A DNA stretch of 64,000 bases from Epiperipatus broadwayi (Eukaryota; Onychophora; Udeonychophora; Euonychophora; Peripatidae). Where the stretch lies: the NCBI GenBank assembly GCA_028023455.1, contig JAQFVV010006313.1, positions 1,560,992 through 1,624,991 of the forward strand. The letters are read 5' to 3'. Position numbers and translations under genes: made by a program. The notes beneath the pieces are model-generated. The model did no database searches. It saw nothing but the letters and a program-made list of their open reading frames with translations, and was not told where the DNA came from. Of this stretch, positions 60,501 to 64,000 are shown piece after piece; position 1 is the stretch's first letter; the number at the start of each line of letters is the position of its first letter.

Positions 60501-62670
60501 ATGGAATTCTGAGCTTTTTTGTATTGTGGCACCTTCTGACAAGTATGTTATCAACTTAACAAATTCTTGTATCCATTACTATGTGTAATAGCTTATTCCA
60601 GATTTATGAAAGCCCATCATTTTTTTCTAAAATCATTTTTAGTAAACCAATTAACTATGTAATGAAAATTGATGCAGACAGTTTTGGTAATTCATGTCTG
60701 ATTCTTATTGAACAATGATCAAATTATACATGATCAAATTATACATATGAATAAATGGTCCTTAATTCACTCATAATGTCATTATACTTGAGACCCAACA
60801 CTTTATTTCAACCTTAACTTTGAGAAAAATTCTAAATCAGCTAAGAACTTTTCTTTTTTGGTGGATGAAGATTTGCTTTAAAAATTTAAATATTAAATAG
60901 ACGTCTTGTGTATTGGTAAGAATAATTTGTTGATGCAAGAAAATAATACATAGTATACAAACACAAAAAATGTTTTGATTTTCAGCTTATAATAGTAAAT
61001 ACTTCATAATAATACATATATGGGAATGATATCACAGCAGTCATTTATATACCAATTAATGTTAATAATATAGAACAAAATATCAATCAGAGTGACATCA
61101 ACTGCCTGCTCCACTTATTGCTGCTTTTATATGAGAGAATAACAATATCTATAAAATTGCATAAAACTGTAGCATTGTATAGCATTAAATAATATTTTTA
61201 AAAGTGAAAGTCCAATTTTTTTGAATTTATATGAACTTTTTTTATTTCATAATCACATATGATGCAATTACCTATTAGTGTATAAAAATTGTAGACTGTT
61301 CTCTCTCTCTCTCTCTCTTCCTCTTTCTATATATTTATGCATTTCTTTTGTGAATAACATACTTCTAAAGAAGATCCAGGTATTTCAAGTTTTAGTTCAT
61401 TTTGATAATATAGATAACTGTTTATATTTTTCTATATATCATTTCTGGATCTATTATTTAAAATGCAATATTATTGACTGGCTGGTATATGTTTCAACCA
61501 ATCTGTTCTATAAGAATATTTTTTCTCAATTCTAATTTTGTTTCCTAAGCATCAGAAATTTTTATTCTTACTTTCTTATAATTATTTTATAATTGAAATT
61601 ATAAAAAATGCAATACAGTATGTTATTAATTTACTCTATGTTCAATCTTCATTTAATAGAATAATTCTCTCCCTACTACTTTTTGCAAATCATCTATGTA
61701 GATATGAATAGTCAAGCTCTAGCAGATAATTATGTTAAAGAATTTTTTAGTATAATATCTCACTATAAACATGCATTAGAAGGGTTCAAATAATAACACC
61801 ATTGGATCATGTTATAAGTTGTTTGTAATTTTTTTAAAATACCTGTTAAAGTTTTTATTGAGTTATTTGCATGTTTACCTATACAAAGTGTTTGATTTGT
61901 GATATTAAGGTAATATTGAAAATGAAAAAGATTATGATTAATGGAATCATGTCTTTTAACTTAGGATATGGAATATATCAAATTGGACTTGAGATTACTT
62001 TGAGAGGGCATTTTGTTATTAATATGTTACACTTGTTTAGCCTAGATAACTCATTGTCATTGGAGATGAAAGGTTTTATATAAATGTAAATGAAAAATAC
62101 TATACAGTCATTTCATGGACACCAAAGAATAAAAACTTGTAGATATTAAGTCACAGATGTAATATGTGTAATATGTACTTTGTTGGCCAAATATGCTGAC
62201 ATTCATGTTTTTTGAGCATAAAAGAATTTAATGTATTTGTTGAAAAATAATTGTAGGCACTAGATAGTGTGATAAGAGGATGTGCTCTTAAATAATAACA
62301 TTTAATAATTAAAAACTATATAACAAATCTATTAAGACAACTTTCTGGTATTATAAGAGAAAGCTTCATCTATACTAGATCGCTGATGATCCTATATATA
62401 TATATTACATTAATTACAAACATATTTCCTAATTTTTATATAATCCTTTTGTATTATGAATATTTTAATTTTTCAAAGCAAAAAGTGCATGAAGCCAAAA
62501 TAATAAATAAATGATGGATTATTTTAATTTTACAACAATTTATAATCAGTACTGCCAAAAAGTAAAACTTCTCTCGGTTAGAAAATTACAAAAACAAAAG
62601 TCATTGTTATTAAAAGATAATATCCAATAAAAAGAAAAAAAAGAATTTACAATAAAAAATTGTGTATTTA
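57590..62670. other. AT-rich stretch without recognised gene
   Basis: 5 kb of AT-rich sequence with poly-A/T runs. (CAAA)n lies at 58361-58383 and (TC)n near 61302-61320. Frames at 61278 and 61871 (85 and 70 codons) show no motif. No RNA gene was recognised. Confidence 0.5.
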
Positions 62671-62674
62671 TTTT

Positions 62675-63200
62675 TAGATGATACAATTGAATCTCTATTA
62701 AAGTCATATGAATTTGATGCAAAGCACCAGGCCAAATGTGTTTTCCACTTTTTGAAGAAATACTGGAAGTCTTGCAAAGTAGTGTCTTTTAATACCTCCG
62801 TGATTTTTGTTCATCATTTTCAAGTCCTCAAAACTTCTATTTCGAGGCATTTTTTCACTCATGGTAATAAAATAAATTATGTGGAGTCATAACAGGTGAA
62901 TATGGCTAAGAGATAAAATGAATCATGCTATTTTTAATTAAAAATTGTTTCATATTCAAGGCTTTGTTTGCTGGTGCATTATTGTGATGATACCATAACT
63001 CCCCATTTTTTTTACACATCAAGGCATTTTTATTACATCATTCAAATGTTCCAGAATGTATTGGTAATACTTGTCAATTATGAATGAATTCTGAATGAAC
63101 AATGCCATTTTTATAAACAAGATTCAGGATAATCCTAGCATTGGACTTCACTCACTACACTTTTTATATACATGGTGAATTTGGACACTTCCAGAAAACA
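62675..63200 (-). pseudogene. Mariner (Tc1/mariner DD34D) transposase remnant
   Basis: Minus-strand pieces in mariner order: NGIVHSEFI (63083-63115), LWYHHNNAPANKALNMKQFL (about 62940-63003), PYSPVMTPHNLFYY (62862-62905), then the C-terminal block DFQYFFKKWKTHLAWCFAS and NRDSIV (62680-62790). These match the family's GVVHYEF, HHDNAPAH, PYSPDLAPCDFF and C-terminal blocks. The second and third catalytic Asp are Asn (HHNN; PHN), and stops and shifts abound, so it is inactive. The N-terminal DNA-binding half and the inverted terminal repeats were not found. Confidence 0.85.
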
Positions 63201-64000
63201 ATTGTAAACTTGTGTTACCCTAAAAGTAATTTGTTTGTAAGCTGTTTTGCCTGCATTTCCTAATAGTAAACAAAATCATCTTTTCAAAAATCAATTAATA
63301 ATTGAGACACATTTAACAGAAAATATACTACACACACAACAATTTTACTTTGTAAAGCGGATCAGGCAACTGTTACAAAAGGTTCTCCATAAGAGATATA
63401 CAGCTGTGTAATCATGTTTAATAATGGGTCTCCTCATCAGAAAATGATTTCATGTTTCTTTTGGATATTCTCCTCTTACAAATAAAATGAACCAAAATGT
63501 GTACCATGTTAATTTAAGTTTTCTTAAATGCTTTATTTAAAATTAACTAATCAAGAATCAACAGAATATTAACATCTTAAATTAAAATGATAAATGTAAA
63601 TTGTAAAAATAATGGTTTGTTTAAAAAAATATCAATTTTAGGAAGTGTGCTTGTATTTGTTTTTATTCTTAGTAAAATATATAATCATTTAGTTTTAAAC
63701 TTTATTTGTTGTTTGTTTTAATTAAACTTTTATTATATACTATATATACTAATTGTAGTGTAATGGGATCATTTCTTCCATACGAACCATTATAATTGTT
63801 TAATTTTTATTCAAGATTATTTGTTAAAAAGGCAGTTTGGAAAATCTTTTAATCTCACAACCAGTAATAAAGCTGTACAATATTTTCTAACATGATATAC
63901 ATAATTTCAAGTTTAATAATTATCAAAATAGTATTAAATCATAATAAACATATTCTGTCATTGCAATATTATCAAACAAATTTAAACAGGCATTTATTTT
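63201..64000. other. AT-rich stretch without recognised gene
   Basis: May include unrecognisable mariner 5' sequence up to about 63.45 kb. Nothing nameable beyond that. Confidence 0.45.

Overview
This window is very AT-rich (about three quarters A+T by eye), carries no intact host gene, and is dominated by simple repeats, decayed transposable elements and short interspersed repeats. It is nuclear DNA of a multicellular animal: it holds a Penelope-like element (PLE), an L1/Tx1-like LINE, a Ty3/gypsy integrase remnant, a mariner remnant and tRNA-derived SINE-like repeats. The exact taxon cannot be fixed from the sequence; an AT-rich insect, flatworm or hydrozoan would all fit.

Layout. 0-0.8 kb: two inverted repeats, the second carrying hammerhead-like folds. 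5.8-6.9 kb: a complete small mobile element made of one inverted and two direct copies of a 370-bp unit, each with a hammerhead ribozyme motif, bounded by a perfect 12-bp target-site duplication. 20.55-21.57 kb: a second tandem hammerhead element (unit 459 bp) with a near-perfect 13-bp duplication. 21.7-25.05 kb: a broken LINE on the minus strand with recognisable endonuclease and reverse transcriptase. 25.1-26.1 kb: a compound microsatellite and three copies of a tRNA-like SINE. 36-45 kb: SINE-like and LTR-like fragments, a slightly GC-richer island with one exon-like reading frame, and a minus-strand gypsy integrase. 52.9-54.2 kb: a 5'-truncated PLE with RT motifs and a GIY-YIG endonuclease. 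55.5-57.6 kb: two large head-to-head inverted repeats, one a SINE dimer carrying a hammerhead core. 62.7-63.2 kb: a dead mariner transposase. Long (TA)n, (ATT)n and (TC)n tracts punctuate the window; several adjoin repeat ends.

Main point. At least three repeat families here carry type I hammerhead folds with a minimal stem III (2-3 bp), the form known from PLEs and animal retrozymes. Most sit in the same arrangement: a minus-oriented copy on the left abutting a plus-oriented copy on the right (head-to-head), sometimes followed by direct tandem copies. With the target duplications, and a PLE in the same window, this suggests small non-autonomous hammerhead RNAs inserted by a shared reverse-transcription mechanism. 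The structures are read directly from sequence; the mobilising enzyme is inference.
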